Shown here: positions 34,332 through 42,258 of the stretch, one piece after another
How positions within the stretch are numbered: position 1 is the stretch's first letter
Layout of the letters: every line of letters starts with the position of its first letter
NCBI RefSeq assembly: GCF_019633745.1
Contig: NZ_CP037968.1
Span: 186,001-250,000, forward strand
Source: Methanofollis formosanus
Lineage (GTDB): Archaea; Halobacteriota; Methanomicrobia; Methanomicrobiales; Methanofollaceae
DNA length: 64,000 bases
Reading direction: 5' to 3'
Notes under the pieces: model-generated
Database searches by the model: none
Told to the model about the DNA's origin: nothing
The model's input: the letters and a program-made list of their open reading frames with translations, nothing else
Translations under genes and position numbers: made by a program

Positions 34332-36550
34332 CCGGGAAAAGGGGCGCAGGGCTCCTGACCATAGGAACGATCCTCTTCATTGTCATCGTCATGAGTGGTG
34401 GCGCTGGCTGCGTCGGCACAGATCAGGGGGTCGGTGCGTCAACTGAGGATGCAGACTGGCATGAGATCCGGACCCGAGGCGTTGCACTCTTTGAGGCAGG
34501 CGATCTCGATGAGGCATTAACACTCTTCAAGGAACAGGAGCGGATCTGCAGGGAGAGTGGGGACAGAGAGGGCCTGGCAGCAGCACTCGGGAGTCAGGGG
34601 ACTGTGTACCTGAAGTGGGGTGACCTTGACGGCGCCATGGAACTCCTCAAGATACAAGAAGAAATGTGCCGGGAACTCGGGCTGATGGACGGCCTGCAGA
34701 GATCTCTTGGGAACCAGGCGGGAGTCTGCTATCTTCGAGATGACATCAGCAGTGCCATGAAACTCTTCAAGGAACAGGAAGAGATCTGCCGGGAACTCGG
34801 GCTGAAGGACGGTTTGCAGAGATCTCTTGGAAACCAGGGGCTTATCCTCCAAACACAGGGTGACCTCGACGGCGCCATGGAACTCTACCGGGAACAGGGG
34901 CAGATCTGCCGGGAACTTGGGCTGAAGGATAATCTGCGGAAATGTCTTGAGAAGAGAGGGACTATCCTCTATCTGCGGGATGACCTTGACGGCGCCATGG
35001 AACTCTACCGGGAACAGGAGCAGATCTGCCGGGAACTCGGGCTGAAGGATAATCTGCGGAAATGTCTTGAGAAGAGAGGGACTATTCTCTATCTGCGGGA
35101 TGACCTTGACGGCGCCATGGAACTCTACCGGGAACAGGAGCAGATCTGCCGAGAACTAGGGGTGATGGACGGCCTGCAGGAAGCTCTCTGGAACCAGGCG
35201 AATATATTTCTAGATCGGGGAGATCTTGACAACGCTCTGGATCTCTACAAGGAACAGGAGCAGATCTGCCGGGAAATCGGGCTAAAGGATTCTTTGCAGG
35301 CATCCCTTGGGAATCAAGCACTTATCTTGCGGGCTCGTGGTGACCTTGACGGCGCCATGGACCTTCACCGTGAAGAGGAAGAGATCTGCCGGGAACTCGG
35401 GTTGAAGACTGACCTACAGAGATCCCTCGCAAATCGGGGATTAATTCTTTATGATAGGGGCGAATTGGACGATGCTATGGGCCTTCTCAGGGAGGAAGAA
35501 CAGATCTGCTGCGAACGTGGGATGATGGAGAGGCTACAGAGATCTGTGGGGAACCAGGGTGCCATACTCTCTACTCGTGGTGACCTTGACGGCGCCATGG
35601 TACTCTACAAGGAACAGGAACGGATCTGCCGGAAAAACGGGTTGAAGGACGAATTACAGAGATCCCTCGGAAACCAGGGGAACATTCTCTCTGCTCGTGG
35701 TGACCCTGACGGCGCCATGGAGCTTTACAAGGAAAAGGAGCGGATCTGTCGGGAACTCGGGCTAAGGGATAGCTTGCAGGTAGCCCTTGGATCCCAGGGG
35801 ATCATTCTCTCTGATCGGGGTGACCCTGACGGCGCCATGGAGTTCTACAGAGAACAGGAACTCATCTGCCGGGAACTGGGGCTGAAAGACTACCTGCAGG
35901 GATGCCTCGGAAACCAGGGGATCATCCTCTCTGATCGGGGTGACCTTGACGGCGCCATGGAACTCCACAAAGAGGAGGAACGCATCTGCCGGGAGCTGGG
36001 GCTGAAAGACAGCCTACAAACATGCCTTGGAAACCAGGCGAATATCCTCTCTGATCGGGGCGACCTTGACGGCGCCATGGAACTCTATAAGGAACAAGAG
36101 CGGATCTGCAGGGAACTCGGCCTGAAGGACAGCCTACAAACATGCCTTGGAAACCAGGGAAATCTCCTCTCTGATCGGGGTGACCTCGATGGCGCCATGG
36201 AACTCCACAAAGATGAGGAACGCATCTGCCGGGAACTCGGGTTGAAAGACTCCCTGCAGACATGCCTCGGAAACCAGGGGAACATCATCTATCAGCGGGG
36301 TGACCTCGACGGCGCCATGGAACTCTACCGGGAACAGGAACGGATCTGTCGAGAGGTCGGCGCTACCGAAGGACTTTTGTTTGCGCTCTCGAACCAGGCC
36401 ATTCTACTGGCATTCGACAGGGAAGACCCCGAAAAAGCCCTGCCACTCATCGAGGAGGCGTACAGGACCGCCACATCATGCGGTTTGGAGAGACGGGCAG
36501 AGGAGATCCGGCCCAACCTCGAAGAGATCCGCAGGATGGCCGGAGGATGA
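34325..36550 (+). CDS. TPR lipoprotein with about 16 near-identical 40-residue repeats
   Basis: 741 residues. The signal and lipobox-like site (ILFIVIVMSGGAGCVG) match the first lipoprotein. The mature part begins DADWHEIRTRGVALFEAGDL and consists of roughly sixteen TPRs with consensus LQxSLGNQGxILxxRGDLDG + AMELYKEQERICRELGLKDG, then a capping segment (ALPLIEEAYRTATSCGLERR). Two adjacent repeats (34921-35040 and 35041-35160) differ at only 3 of 120 bases, so the array is recently expanded or homogenised. Each repeat keeps an ICRE cysteine. Predicted cell-surface scaffold or ligand-binding protein, functionally tied to the TIR-TM-TPR gene by shared repeats. Confidence 0.9.
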   Translation: MVAGKRGAGLLTIGTILFIVIVMSGGAGCVGTDQGVGASTEDADWHEIRTRGVALFEAGDLDEALTLFKEQERICRESGDREGLAAALGSQGTVYLKWGDLDGAMELLKIQEEMCRELGLMDGLQRSLGNQAGVCYLRDDISSAMKLFKEQEEICRELGLKDGLQRSLGNQGLILQTQGDLDGAMELYREQGQICRELGLKDNLRKCLEKRGTILYLRDDLDGAMELYREQEQICRELGLKDNLRKCLEKRGTILYLRDDLDGAMELYREQEQICRELGVMDGLQEALWNQANIFLDRGDLDNALDLYKEQEQICREIGLKDSLQASLGNQALILRARGDLDGAMDLHREEEEICRELGLKTDLQRSLANRGLILYDRGELDDAMGLLREEEQICCERGMMERLQRSVGNQGAILSTRGDLDGAMVLYKEQERICRKNGLKDELQRSLGNQGNILSARGDPDGAMELYKEKERICRELGLRDSLQVALGSQGIILSDRGDPDGAMEFYREQELICRELGLKDYLQGCLGNQGIILSDRGDLDGAMELHKEEERICRELGLKDSLQTCLGNQANILSDRGDLDGAMELYKEQERICRELGLKDSLQTCLGNQGNLLSDRGDLDGAMELHKDEERICRELGLKDSLQTCLGNQGNIIYQRGDLDGAMELYREQERICREVGATEGLLFALSNQAILLAFDREDPEKALPLIEEAYRTATSCGLERRAEEIRPNLEEIRRMAGG
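34617..36360 (+). repeat. Tandem 120-bp coding repeats
   Basis: About 14-15 head-to-tail 120-base units inside the lipoprotein gene, each containing a nearly invariant TGACCTTGACGGCGCCATGG block including silent positions. The same block appears in reverse in the TIR-NACHT-TPR gene at 21.7-22.6 kb. Confidence 0.85.
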
Positions 36551-37203
36551 GGGGGCGAACACCTCTCAATACTTTCTGCCGACCGGAAAAGAGCGGCATT
36601 TTTCGGCCATGTGACGTTTTGGTTCTCTTATGAACCGCCTTCGTGATGGTGTGTGATGGGTTCAATCTGGATCCCCCTGGCCTAAATATGAAGATTCAGC
36701 ACCTCTATATCCTCGTTGAATCTCCTTTTAAGGACTTAAATGGCTGTCTCGTACTGGTTTCTCCGATATCTTTCTCTCGATCAAACACCTCGTACATCTT
36801 CTTCCAAAACAGGCCATCTTCAACAAACACAGGCACCCGACAGAGAGAGACCCCGCTGCCTCTCACAAATGCCGGGGGCCGCCAGAATCGCGACGATTTC
36901 CTGCGAATTCTCCGGCCTATATACCGGCGCCCCGACAGGTCAGAATGGTTTGATATCTCTCACGCTCATAAGAGCCCTGAAATGGCCTGTAGAATCCACG
37001 GATTTTCCGGTATTTCCTGAAGAAACGCCATTCTGCCGGGCACTCCGGATACGCCCGATCTGCCCCCGGATCCGGGGGATCGAGTCCCGACCGGAGGGCG
37101 ATATGGCCGTATTTCTGTCCGGGTGGGGGGCGATCGGCATCTGGAGAGCCATAAAGTCGGTCCAATGCCGACATTCCCGAAGAAACCAGAAAAAGGGATA
37201 GGA
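36551..37203. other. Intergenic region, no gene recognised
   Basis: Frames here are short, rich in Arg/Pro/Ser and lack ribosome sites. A perfect 16-base palindrome CCCCCGGATCCGGGGG (37063-37078) and a GTGATGGTGTGTGATGG stretch are visible. This marks the right border of the accessory island; I see no attachment site or integrase. Confidence 0.4.
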
Positions 37204-37644
37204 TTAGAGAACGGGCATCTCGCCCTGCGCCAGGTACTTCTCTGCGGTACTCTCGTACATCCGCTCAAATCCTGCCAGTGCGCCGGTGATCTCCTCGTCC
37301 GGGTACCCCGCCCGCAGGTACCAGGCGACGATATGGCCGACGGCCTCGGTATAGGAGAACGGCCGTGCCCACGCTCCAGGGGTTTTTTTCTCCACGGACA
37401 GCGTCCGCCCGGTCGGGATGACAAAGTAGCCGGAGGCCCGGTAGGGGGAGGCGTCCTCCCCGTCTGCGGGGCAAACGCAGTGCGCCATCCGGTGGAAGAA
37501 GAGACGGCCCGGCCCCTCGCCGTGATGGTGGAGGAGGCCGCAGTGCGGGCACCAGACTGCCACTATGGATTTTTTCCCGGGGATGAGGTAGGCGGGGAGG
37601 CAGATCGGCGGGTCGGGGTTTTGTTCGGGGTTCTGAGATGTCAT
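37204..37644 (-). CDS. Cys/His-rich hypothetical protein (probable zinc-binding)
   Basis: 146 residues. The N-terminal half has WCPHCGLLHHHGEGPGRLFF and HRMAHCVCP, a Cys/His cluster that could bind zinc, followed by SPYRASGYFV. Similar short proteins are known as hypotheticals in actinomycetes and some archaea; I do not know a function. The C-terminal half is helical (AVGHIVAWYLRAGYPDEEIT). It is a single gene, divergent from the next one. Confidence 0.7.
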   Translation of the reverse strand: MTSQNPEQNPDPPICLPAYLIPGKKSIVAVWCPHCGLLHHHGEGPGRLFFHRMAHCVCPADGEDASPYRASGYFVIPTGRTLSVEKKTPGAWARPFSYTEAVGHIVAWYLRAGYPDEEITGALAGFERMYESTAEKYLAQGEMPVL

Positions 37645-37751
37645 AAGGGAATTATTGATGAGGAATTATTTATGTTGACCTTTACCGATCCCAAACGACA
37701 GGATCGAATGCTATTTCATCCCGAAACGTTCAGGTGAGATCCGGAGGGACC

Positions 37752-38726
37752 ATGACAAAAAAGAGGATGAAAGGGGGAAAGATGCAGGATTTTCTTGCCG
37801 AACTCGAAGACGACGAGAGCACAATCCTGGGATATGAAGGCGTGTTCCTCTCCGGCCCCGGATCCCCGCAGAGAGACGAGTTCCGAGATCCGGACAGACC
37901 GATGTCTCCCCCCTCGGGTTTGAAAGAGCGGGTTCTGTTCTTGATACGAATAATGCCTCACATGAGACGGATCAGAAGGGCCCAGAAGCAGAGCGTCATC
38001 TCACTGGACACGAATCCTGAAAACCCCCGGACGATTGCCGATGACGACTTTATCCGGGATCTCGAACTCACCCTGACCGGGATGGGCTTCTCGGAGATCG
38101 GCTATGCGAGGGTTTGCGAAGATGAGATCTTCAAACAGAAAGGGATCCTCTATACAAACGCCATCGTGATCACCGCCCCGATGGACAGAGCGAAGATCGA
38201 TACTGTTCCGAGCATTGATGGTTCGGACACATTTTTTGCATCCTATGCCATGCTCGGGGAGATCGTGAACCGGGTCGCCGATCATCTACGGGCACACGGG
38301 TTTGGAGCCCAGGCAGATCCCGCACTGGGCGGGAAAGTGTCGTTCCCGAACCTCGCGGAGAACGCGAAGATCGGTCTTCGCGGGAGGCACGGGCTTCTGA
38401 TATCGCCACAGAACGGGCCGTGCCAGAGAATTGCGGCAGTCTATACGAGCATCACGAACCTGCCGGTCCGTTCTGAGAACCCGCATCTATGGATCCGTGA
38501 GTTCTGCATGACGTGTGGGGAATGCGCCAGACATTGTCCGGGAGGGGCGATCGATCCGGGTTCGAAGAGACGCCGCCCCTTTATCGACGCGAAGAAATGC
38601 CACCCGTACTTCGAGGAGCACCATGGCTGCGGGGTGTGCATACGGGTCTGCCCGTTCCACCTGCAGGGGTATGAGACGATCCGTGCAATGGTAAAAGAAC
38701 GACAAGATTCTGCCGTCATGGAATGA
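37752..38726 (+). CDS. QueG/reductive-dehalogenase-like 4Fe-4S protein
   Basis: 324 residues. A divergent catalytic region (FIRDLELTLTGMGFSEIGYA; NLAENAKIGLRGRHGLLISP, matching the GxxGKN-type loop of QueG-like proteins) precedes two cluster motifs: CMTCGECARHCPGGAI and CGVCIRVCPFHL. The family resembles the iron-sulfur halves of epoxyqueuosine reductase and corrinoid dehalogenases. The substrate is unknown and no cobalamin-binding motif is clear. The ATG at 37752 follows CCGGAGGGACC; an earlier start at 37734 is less likely. It is a second QueG-like protein in this window, longer than the first. Confidence 0.78.
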   Translation: MTKKRMKGGKMQDFLAELEDDESTILGYEGVFLSGPGSPQRDEFRDPDRPMSPPSGLKERVLFLIRIMPHMRRIRRAQKQSVISLDTNPENPRTIADDDFIRDLELTLTGMGFSEIGYARVCEDEIFKQKGILYTNAIVITAPMDRAKIDTVPSIDGSDTFFASYAMLGEIVNRVADHLRAHGFGAQADPALGGKVSFPNLAENAKIGLRGRHGLLISPQNGPCQRIAAVYTSITNLPVRSENPHLWIREFCMTCGECARHCPGGAIDPGSKRRRPFIDAKKCHPYFEEHHGCGVCIRVCPFHLQGYETIRAMVKERQDSAVME

Positions 38727-38794
38727 AGAGCGGTCCCCCCCGAGACGAGAAGGATAGAGTCCGATGGGTCGACTCAATTTCGGGGGATGAAAAC

Positions 38795-39409
38795 CTATGA
38801 TAACTTCAGAAGAATGCCTCCCAGCGCAAAGAGCAGGATCCCGTTGATCACGATAACTCCTGCAATCACCAGACCCGAAACAAGACCCGGCACGAGCATG
38901 CTGATCCCGAACGCGATCGCGACGATGTTCAGCACCGTCTGCGTGACCATGAGATTTTTCAGGCCCGGAGGAAGAGGGCCGGCCGGAGGGGTTCCGGTGC
39001 CGTGCAGCAGCGGGAAAAACCGTTTTGTCAGGAGGACTCCTCCGCCGACGATGTTCAGGAGCCCGAGGAGGACCCTGAGCAGATCGGTCAGGACTCCCGG
39101 GACGATACACGAGACAACGCCCATCGCCGCAAATGCGATCCCGACGGCAATCAGGAACCACGACCGCGTATACTGGCCCATCGGCGTCTCTCCCAGCGCC
39201 ATCATCTGGATGGCCATGACGACCATCAGCAGACCGAGCTGGCCGTCCGGGGAGAAGGGGATCATCCCCAGGTTTACCGGGAAGAGCAGGAGTCCCAGGA
39301 GTACCAGGAGCGTCCCGACCATGATGAGTATGGCGATCGTGAGCGGGAAGGAGACATCCCTGAACAGGCTTGAACGGTCCGTTGGGTTCTCTGACGTCAT
39401 GGGAATCAT
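38795..39409 (-). CDS. Multi-pass membrane protein (DUF308-like), paralogue of its neighbour
   Basis: 204 residues with about six hydrophobic helices (FPLTIAILIMVGTLLVLLGL, LGLLMVVMAIQMMAL, WFLIAVGIAFAAMGVVSCIV, LLRVLLGLLNIVGGGVLL and two more). The GETPMGQYTRSW and IVPGVLTDLLRVLLGLL segments align with GKTPFGDLRRSW and FIPGTLSVLVRVLVGV of the upstream gene. No catalytic motif is seen. Its ATG overlaps the upstream stop (ATGA), so the two are translationally coupled. Confidence 0.75.
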   Translation of the reverse strand: MIPMTSENPTDRSSLFRDVSFPLTIAILIMVGTLLVLLGLLLFPVNLGMIPFSPDGQLGLLMVVMAIQMMALGETPMGQYTRSWFLIAVGIAFAAMGVVSCIVPGVLTDLLRVLLGLLNIVGGGVLLTKRFFPLLHGTGTPPAGPLPPGLKNLMVTQTVLNIVAIAFGISMLVPGLVSGLVIAGVIVINGILLFALGGILLKLS

Positions 39410-39996
39410 CCGGGCGTTGGTGTCTCCTCAGGGGGGTACACCCGATAAACGGTCTGAAGACTCCACGAGAGATAGAAAAAGCCGATGCCGTAGATGATGA
39501 GGAGCACTGCGGTCTGCGGATCGGTGGTGATGCCGGGGAAGAGGGTGACAAGCCCCAGGATGACCGACATGAGATACACCAGCGTGCAGGCGACGGTGAG
39601 GTGGCGCAAGACCCCTGAGATCTTCATCCAGGTCCTCGCCCTCTCTTCAGGGAGGAACAACTGCAGAAGAAGAGCGGTCCCGCCGAGAGAGAGCATGACG
39701 CCGACAAGGACGCGGACGAGCACGGACAGGGTGCCGGGAATGAAACAGGCGACCATCCCGATGATCGCCGTGCAGATCCCGAGGATAACGACCGCCCAGG
39801 ACCGCCGGAGGTCGCCGAAGGGAGTCTTCCCCATCGTGATGACCTGAAAGGAGACGATGACGAGGAAGAGTCCGTAGGTGCTGTCCGGCGCATAGGGGAG
39901 GTCGCCGGTATGGATCCAAAAGAGGAGCAGGCCGAAGAGGAGCATGAAGATGCCAAAGATCAGGATGATGACGACCTCGAGGGAGAGGTCGGACAC
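39406..39996 (-). CDS. Multi-pass membrane protein, first of a paralogous pair
   Basis: 196 residues, about six membrane helices (VVIILIFGIFMLLFGLLLFW, YGLFLVIVSFQVITM, WAVVILGICTAIIGMVACFI and others). Order and spacing match its downstream paralogue, suggesting tandem duplication and perhaps a heteromeric complex. Function unknown. A TTAAATATC element on the minus strand near 40130 may be its promoter. Confidence 0.75.
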   Translation of the reverse strand: MSDLSLEVVIILIFGIFMLLFGLLLFWIHTGDLPYAPDSTYGLFLVIVSFQVITMGKTPFGDLRRSWAVVILGICTAIIGMVACFIPGTLSVLVRVLVGVMLSLGGTALLLQLFLPEERARTWMKISGVLRHLTVACTLVYLMSVILGLVTLFPGITTDPQTAVLLIIYGIGFFYLSWSLQTVYRVYPPEETPTPG

Positions 39997-40367
39997 CGCT
40001 CCTGCTGGTGAAGAGGCTTTGTCGTTCTGCTGACCTTCAGGTGCCAGAGGTCTATTCCTCCAGGGACGGATTTGAAAGAGGGCGATGAGATAGGGCTCAT
40101 CAGTTGAGTTGTTGCACTATCGTACATATGATATTTAAGTGTGCCCATTTTCGGCTCGGGATGGAGGTCTGGAGAATCGGGTATGGACCCCGGCCTCAGG
40201 CATATGCGATCGAACATTTTTTGTCGCAGATTTTTGTGGTGTTGAAGGATCCCTGATCCTTCGCCCGCCCCCACCAGTCCTCTCTCCAGGTGTTGTGGTG
40301 ATGCGAAAAGGATGTTTTCTCCAAGGTCGGAATTCATGGCAGGCCTGATAGAAATCAAACAATATAT
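39997..40367. other. Divergent intergenic region
   Basis: No gene is supported. Promoter-like elements are present for both sides: minus-strand TTAAATATC near 40130 and plus-strand CAATATATAT at 40359-40368. Confidence 0.45.
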
Positions 40368-40384
40368 ATCTCATCAGATGAGAT
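40368..40384. promoter_or_regulatory. Palindromic operator ahead of the decarboxylase-like/SDR operon
   Basis: ATCTCATCAGATGAGAT is a perfect 17-base palindrome (8-base arms, one-base centre) directly after the TATA-like CAATATATAT and 20 bases before the ATG. A repressor bound here would block transcription start. No regulator gene is adjacent. Confidence 0.65.
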
Positions 40385-40403
40385 CCAGCGGAGAGGGATA
40401 TTC

Positions 40404-41198
40404 ATGTTCCAACCGCGGAGTGACTTCACGTACCTGATGCCGGTCCATTTTGGGGGCGGCAAGTTTGATCCCGGGACGATCGTCACGCAACGATCGACGG
40501 CCCTGACGCTCAGTTATGAGACCGAGAGAGATCTTCTCGAACAGTACATCCCTGAAGGGTTTGAACTCCTGGCCCCTGAGGTGCAGGTGAGTTTCAGCAA
40601 ATTCACCGAGATCAACTGGATGCAGGGCGGCCAGTACAACCTGATCAATGTGGCGGCGCCGGTCAGGTTCCACGGCGAGAAGGACCAGCTGGACGGTGCG
40701 TACACCCTGGTGGTCTGGGAGAACAAGACCGCCCCCATCCTCGGAGGGCGGGAGCAGACGGGTATTCCAAAAATTTATGCAGATATCGAGGACCTGCACA
40801 TCGTCCGGCCCCATTATGCCACGACGGTCAGCTACGAGGGGAACACCTTCCTCACCCTGGACTTCGAGGCTGCGGGAGCGATCACCGGGGGGGACCTGGA
40901 CGCCGTGAAAACTCAGATGGCGTCCATGAACACCCTGGGGTGGCGGTATATCCCGAAGGTGGGGGCGCCGGGCGCGGAGTTGAGCCAGTTCGTCCTCTAC
41001 CCGCAGGGCGTGGAGGTGGAATCGGCACAGGCGGGCGTTGGCAGTCTCCGGTGGACCGAACTGACCCCGATGCAGAACCCTGTCCAGTACTACATCGTCA
41101 ACAGCCTTGCCGCCCTCCCGGTCAAAAGGGTGACGCAGGCGGTACTGACCGAGGGAAAGGCCGTCCTGCACGCGATGGGTGCGAGGGTCATCGAATGA
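40404..41198 (+). CDS. Acetoacetate decarboxylase-family protein
   Basis: 264 residues. The family signature region [20 protein letters not shown] then [15 protein letters not shown] contains the GREQTGIPK motif in which the lysine corresponds to the Schiff-base lysine of acetoacetate decarboxylase. The N-terminal part ([20 protein letters not shown]) is also typical. Many archaeal members are not true decarboxylases, so the substrate is open; a beta-keto acid or related enol is likely. A GGAGAGGG ribosome site precedes the ATG. It overlaps or nearly abuts the SDR gene, suggesting joint action on one metabolite. Confidence 0.85.
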   Translation: MFQPRSDFTYLMPVHFGGGKFDPGTIVTQRSTALTLSYETERDLLEQYIPEGFELLAPEVQVSFSKFTEINWMQGGQYNLINVAAPVRFHGEKDQLDGAYTLVVWENKTAPILGGREQTGIPKIYADIEDLHIVRPHYATTVSYEGNTFLTLDFEAAGAITGGDLDAVKTQMASMNTLGWRYIPKVGAPGAELSQFVLYPQGVEVESAQAGVGSLRWTELTPMQNPVQYYIVNSLAALPVKRVTQAVLTEGKAVLHAMGARVIE

Positions 41199-41212
41199 GA
41201 GAGGTGGACCAT

Positions 41213-42043
41213 ATGGATGAGTATTACACAGGTAAGATCGCGATCGTCACCGGCGCAAACTCCGGGATCGGGTATGCGGTGAGCGAGGAACTGCTGAAGA
41301 GGGGGGCGACCGTCTACATGGCCGGGCGCAACCCGGAAAAGATCGCACGAGCCGCAGAACAACTCTCCGCGTACGGGGAGCGCGTCCGCACGCTCGTCAT
41401 GGACGTGACAAAGCAGGAACAGGTGCAGAAGGGTATTGAAGAGACGGCGGCGGAGGCCGGCAGACTGGACTTCCTCTTCAACAATGCAGGGGTGGGCGGC
41501 ACCCTTCCGTTCGAGCAGGTCACCCTGGAGGACTGGAAGACGATCATCGATACCAATCTCTGGAGCGTCATCTACGGCGTCCATTTCGCGGTGCCGATCA
41601 TGCTCAGGCAGGGGTCGGGCCATGTCGTGAACACCAGTTCGATTGCAGGCATCATCCCGCCTCCGTTCCAGGCGCTCTACTCTCTCACGAAGTACGGGGT
41701 GACCGGCATGACCGAGTGCCTGAAGTACGAGTTTGCAGAGAAAGGGCTCCACTTCTCGACCATCTGTCCGGCCAATATCGCGACCGCGATCTTCAACAAG
41801 AGCATCGACGGCAAAACCCACGGCGAACTGCGGATCCCGGACGACGCCTATCCTGTGGAGAAAGCGGCGGCTTTCATCCTGGACCGGGTCGCGGAGCAGA
41901 AGGGGATCATCATCGTGCCCGAGGACCCGAATACCGATGTCTGGAAGGGGTATGTCCTCGGCGACCGCGAGGTGGAAGAGCGGTTGTTCCAGATGGCGCG
42001 TGACCGTCGGGAGGCGTTCGAGAAGGGGGGGACGTATTTCTGA
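41213..42043 (+). CDS. Short-chain dehydrogenase/reductase
   Basis: 276 residues of classical SDR type: cofactor loop IVTGANSGIGYAVSEEL, NNAGVGG, catalytic Ser in VVNTSSIAGI and the YSLTKYG motif (Tyr-x3-Lys). NAGRNPEK-type residues after strand 2 (MAGRNPEK) favour NADP(H). The start at 41213 follows GAGAGGTGG; an alternative ATG at 41195 overlaps the stop of the decarboxylase-like gene (ATGA). A keto/hydroxy conversion coupled to the upstream enzyme is the natural guess; the substrate is unknown. Confidence 0.9.
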   Translation: MDEYYTGKIAIVTGANSGIGYAVSEELLKRGATVYMAGRNPEKIARAAEQLSAYGERVRTLVMDVTKQEQVQKGIEETAAEAGRLDFLFNNAGVGGTLPFEQVTLEDWKTIIDTNLWSVIYGVHFAVPIMLRQGSGHVVNTSSIAGIIPPPFQALYSLTKYGVTGMTECLKYEFAEKGLHFSTICPANIATAIFNKSIDGKTHGELRIPDDAYPVEKAAAFILDRVAEQKGIIIVPEDPNTDVWKGYVLGDREVEERLFQMARDRREAFEKGGTYF

Positions 42044-42068
42044 GATCCCGGGATCTCGCCTTTTTTTC
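42042..42068 (+). terminator. Hairpin-plus-T-run terminator of the decarboxylase-like/SDR operon
   Basis: GAGATCCCGGGATCTC is a perfect 16-base palindrome overlapping the SDR stop codon, followed by GCCTTTTTTTCC. The stem with a run of seven T fits a transcription terminator. Confidence 0.65.
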
Positions 42069-42258
42069 CTGGTGACCGCCCCCGGGCGGACCGATGCGCC
42101 GGATTCTTCAGGCTCCTTCTCTGCGTTGGGATCGTCTTTCAATTGTTGCCCATATTCGATACGATCGCTGAAATGGCGGTCTGTGGATCCTGTTGTGTCA
42201 TGCGATAGCGTTGAGAGACGTTCTCGAGACAGAGAAGAAAGAAGGGTCGTCGACCCTC

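Noticed and set aside
36643-37020. Open frame of 125 codons between the island and the Cys/His-rich gene
   Set aside because: No ribosome site and an unnatural composition; overlapping frames are equally long.
40941-42040. Extension of the SDR gene upstream into the decarboxylase-like gene
   Set aside because: The upstream frame is an out-of-phase reading of the decarboxylase-like gene; the SDR begins at its own ribosome site.
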